This document shows positions 61,878 to 64,000 of a stretch of 64,000 nt of DNA, piece after piece. Below the pieces are notes generated by a model, which was given only the letters and a program-made list of their open reading frames with translations, was not told the origin of the DNA and did no database searches. The stretch is taken from NCBI RefSeq assembly GCF_036322585.1, contig NZ_AP024600.1:4092001-4156000 (forward strand), written 5' to 3'. The position numbers and the translations under genes were made by a program. Each line of letters starts with the position of its first letter. Position 1 is the stretch's first letter. This DNA is from Luteolibacter sp. LG18 (GTDB lineage Bacteria; Verrucomicrobiota; Verrucomicrobiia; Verrucomicrobiales; Akkermansiaceae).

Positions 61878-62564
61878 ATGCCTGCCACGATCTCCATCCC
61901 GAAACGATTCCACGGTATCCTTGCCACCTTCATGATGGCGGGAATCGCGCAGGCGCACCAGCCGTATGAAAGCAGCGCCCACGCCCGGTTCGATGGCGAA
62001 ACGTTGGAGCTGACGGTTGTAGCGTCGCTGGAGATCGCCGGGCGGATGGTCGGGGATCCATCGGGCAGCATCGCCGCACTGGAAGAGCTCCGTCCGCAAC
62101 TGGTGACGGAGGGAGCTGGCCTTTACGAAGTGACGGCCGATGGCAAGCGGCTGGAAGCGGAGCGGGTCTTCTTTTCCATCCGGGAAGGGGAGGCGGTATT
62201 CTCGATGATCTTCCCGGTGGGGAACGCCGCGAAGCTGGGCTTCCGCGCGGCCTATCTGGACAAGCTGCCGATCGGCTACGGTGGCTCGATCGAGGTGATC
62301 GATGAATCGGGCAAAGTCCTCGGTTTGAACCCGCTTCTGAAGAAGGGCGCGGACAAGGACACCTTCGGTCTGCCTTTGACGGCTCTCATCTCCACGTCTG
62401 TTCCATCCGCGACCCCGGTCACTCCCGCCTCTCCGTCCGCGGTGGTTCTCCCGGTCGCCGTTGAACCGCAGGTCGATGTGCGCTGGTCGCTGCTGGTCGC
62501 CATTCTCGCTGTCTATTTCCTCGCCGTGTGGATCGCGCGGCGGGTCCAAAAATCCCGAAACTGA
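61878..62564 (+). CDS. secreted membrane-anchored protein with a HupE-leader-like domain
   Basis: 228 residues. Signal peptide (ILATFMMAGIAQA) then a mature start AHQPYESSAHARF, a beta-rich domain of about 125 residues, a proline/alanine/threonine-rich linker (SVPSATPVTPASPS), one membrane segment at about 206-222 (WSLLVAILAVYFLAVWIA) and a basic tail. The domain resembles the extracytoplasmic leader in front of HupE/UreJ-type transporters, such as the one at 19189, but the transporter part is absent. It lies 12 nt after the FecR stop, so is probably in the same operon. No function is known. Confidence 0.7.
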   Translation: MPATISIPKRFHGILATFMMAGIAQAHQPYESSAHARFDGETLELTVVASLEIAGRMVGDPSGSIAALEELRPQLVTEGAGLYEVTADGKRLEAERVFFSIREGEAVFSMIFPVGNAAKLGFRAAYLDKLPIGYGGSIEVIDESGKVLGLNPLLKKGADKDTFGLPLTALISTSVPSATPVTPASPSAVVLPVAVEPQVDVRWSLLVAILAVYFLAVWIARRVQKSRN

Positions 62565-62578
62565 AAAACCCAACTCTC

Positions 62579-64000
62579 ATGTTTCACCGACGTTCCCTTG
62601 CATGCCTCCTATGTAGTTTTCTCCTCTCCCTGATTCCCGCCCACGGCCAGCGCCAGATGGAGCGGCTGGGCCGCGGCGTGGTGGCCATCCGCACCAGCAG
62701 CACGCAGGTATACGTGGGCTGGCGGTTGCTGGGAAATGACCCCGAGGACATCTCCTTCAACCTCTACCGCTCTGCCAACGGCGCGACCGCGGTGAAGGTG
62801 AATGCCTCGCCGATCACCACCACCACGAACTACGTCGACACTCCCGGCAGCCTCAGCACCACCGCCTACACCTATTCGGTGAAAACCGTGCTCAATGGCG
62901 TGGAGGTGGCGGATGCCTGGGCAAACCTCGCCAGCGGTCCCTACACCCTGGCATTGAACGCGCCCACCCGGCAATATCTCTCGGTGCCGATGCAGCCGAC
63001 GCCGGATGACGCGGCGGCCGGGGTTTCCTTCGACGTGAAGTTCTGCTGGGTCGGCGATGTCGATGGCGATGGTGAATACGATTTCGTGGTCGATCGCAGC
63101 AATCCCAGCGTCGAGGCCCGCCAGTGGCTCCAGGCCTACAAGCGCGATGGCACGCTGCTGTGGCAGATGAACATGGGGCCGAACAGCGTGGACCATTACA
63201 ACATCACGCCGGGTTCGTCCTCGATCGGCATCGGCCACGGCGACAACGTGACAGTCTACGACCTCGATGGCGACGGCAAGGCGGAGGTGATCGTGCGCAC
63301 CGCTAATGGCGTTGTGTTTCCGAATGGCACCACGCTCACCGCGCCGGATGACGAGGTGCAGTATATCTCGATCCTCGATGGCCAGACCGGCGCGGAAAAG
63401 GCGCGCGCGGTAGTCCCGGTACCGTCCACCTGGGTCGCGAAAACCCACATGAACGGCCACATGGGCATCGTCTATGCAGACGGGATGCGCCCATCGCTGT
63501 TCTTCCACACCTCGAACCGCAACCCGGACCAAAGCTTCAACAATGTCGCCACCACGTGGGACTATCGCAACGGCGTGCTTTCGCAGCGCTGGACCTGGCC
63601 CTTCAGCGGCCATTATGCCACCGCCCACCAGATCCGCCTCGCGGACGTGGACAACGACGGCAAGGACGAATATTGCGACATCGGCCACGTGCTGAAGTCC
63701 GATGGCTCCGGCCAGATGAACGGCAGCGTCCTCAACGAGGTGGTGCACGGCGACCGTTTCCACGTCACCGACATCGACCCGGATCGCCCGGGACTGGAAA
63801 CCTTCCTGATCCAGCAGAACAACGGCACCGGACTGGCGACCGTGTATCAGGCGGCGGACAAGAGCGCGGTCCTCAAGAAGTGGTATGCGAGCGGCGTGGT
63901 CGACGTCGGCCGCGGGACGGTGGGCGATTTCATCCCGACCACCAAGGGCTGCGAGTTCTTCTCCACCCAGACGGGGATGTTCGATAGCAAGGGGAACATG
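62579..64000 (+). CDS. rhamnogalacturonan lyase, polysaccharide lyase family 11 (3' end beyond window)
   Basis: 474 codons, open to the window edge. Signal peptide MFHRRSLACLLCSFLLSLIP then RQMERLGRGVVAI, the family's start. A fibronectin-like domain (VYVGWRLLGNDPEDISFNLY) precedes the eight-bladed propeller, whose calcium sites read VGDVDGDGEYDFVVDRSN, VYDLDGDGKAEVIVRTANG and LADVDNDGKDEY, with GHYATAHQIRLADVD and HGDRFHVTDIDPDRPGLE between them, matching YesW/YesX-type lyases. It cleaves the rhamnogalacturonan I backbone of pectin by elimination. It starts 15 nt after the previous gene; the sigma/FecR pair upstream may control it. Confidence 0.92.
   Translation, partial: MFHRRSLACLLCSFLLSLIPAHGQRQMERLGRGVVAIRTSSTQVYVGWRLLGNDPEDISFNLYRSANGATAVKVNASPITTTTNYVDTPGSLSTTAYTYSVKTVLNGVEVADAWANLASGPYTLALNAPTRQYLSVPMQPTPDDAAAGVSFDVKFCWVGDVDGDGEYDFVVDRSNPSVEARQWLQAYKRDGTLLWQMNMGPNSVDHYNITPGSSSIGIGHGDNVTVYDLDGDGKAEVIVRTANGVVFPNGTTLTAPDDEVQYISILDGQTGAEKARAVVPVPSTWVAKTHMNGHMGIVYADGMRPSLFFHTSNRNPDQSFNNVATTWDYRNGVLSQRWTWPFSGHYATAHQIRLADVDNDGKDEYCDIGHVLKSDGSGQMNGSVLNEVVHGDRFHVTDIDPDRPGLETFLIQQNNGTGLATVYQAADKSAVLKKWYASGVVDVGRGTVGDFIPTTKGCEFFSTQTGMFDSKGNM

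Overview
This window comes from a GC-rich, Gram-negative bacterium of the phylum Verrucomicrobiota, most likely close to Luteolibacter/Verrucomicrobiaceae. The evidence is the protein families present: a Verru_Chthon cassette protein A, a 2,000-residue protein of autotransporter-associated beta-strand repeats with PA14 and thrombospondin type-3 repeats, FecR proteins fused to LamG domains, sulfatases and many secreted LamG proteins. Genus-level assignment is inference. No tRNA, rRNA or CRISPR array was seen.

Layout. 0-4.1 kb: a minus-strand Verru_Chthon pair, the second gene cut by the window edge. 4.3-10.4 kb: the giant PA14/TSP3/beta-strand-repeat surface protein. 10.5-19.2 kb: polysaccharide degradation, with an orphan FecR regulator, a GH2 glycosidase, an S1-type sulfatase and a LamG/beta-helix protein resembling GH110. 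A similar AT-rich motif lies upstream of the GH2 gene and between the sulfatase and beta-helix genes. 19.2-25.0 kb: a DUF3500-HupE/UreJ operon facing a sensor kinase/response regulator pair; the intergenic gap holds a 10-bp-spaced direct repeat that could be the regulator's site. 25.0-32.5 kb: single genes (LamG protein, NIPSNAP pair, I78-type inhibitor lipoprotein, arylamine N-acetyltransferase-like enzyme, orphan E1-alpha dehydrogenase, DAC-domain protein, ceramidase-like protein).

32.7-51.5 kb is the accessory heart of the window. A four-gene minus-strand operon (51494 to 40383) ends in a 2,703-residue Rhs protein whose tip has a D-x-E-x-K motif typical of restriction-endonuclease-fold toxins. 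Its stop overlaps the start of a small immunity-like gene by ATGA. Downstream lies a graveyard of related modules: a second Rhs tip fragment and second immunity gene with the same ATGA overlap but a nonsense codon at position 6, a DUF4304-like gene lacking its start, two copies of a small zinc-finger-like gene, and a 225-bp direct repeat. An IS5-type element sits in this array. It has itself been hit by two almost identical 2,512-bp IS66 elements and has lost its middle.

51.8-64 kb: a housekeeping run with ATGA overlaps (gluQ-type tRNA modification enzyme, M16 peptidase, ispD, then yqeY), a long two-lobe M16 peptidase, and an ECF sigma factor overlapping a FecR-LamG protein. That pair is followed by a membrane-anchored HupE-leader-like protein and a PL11 rhamnogalacturonan lyase running off the right edge, which suggests sigma/anti-sigma control near pectin degradation.
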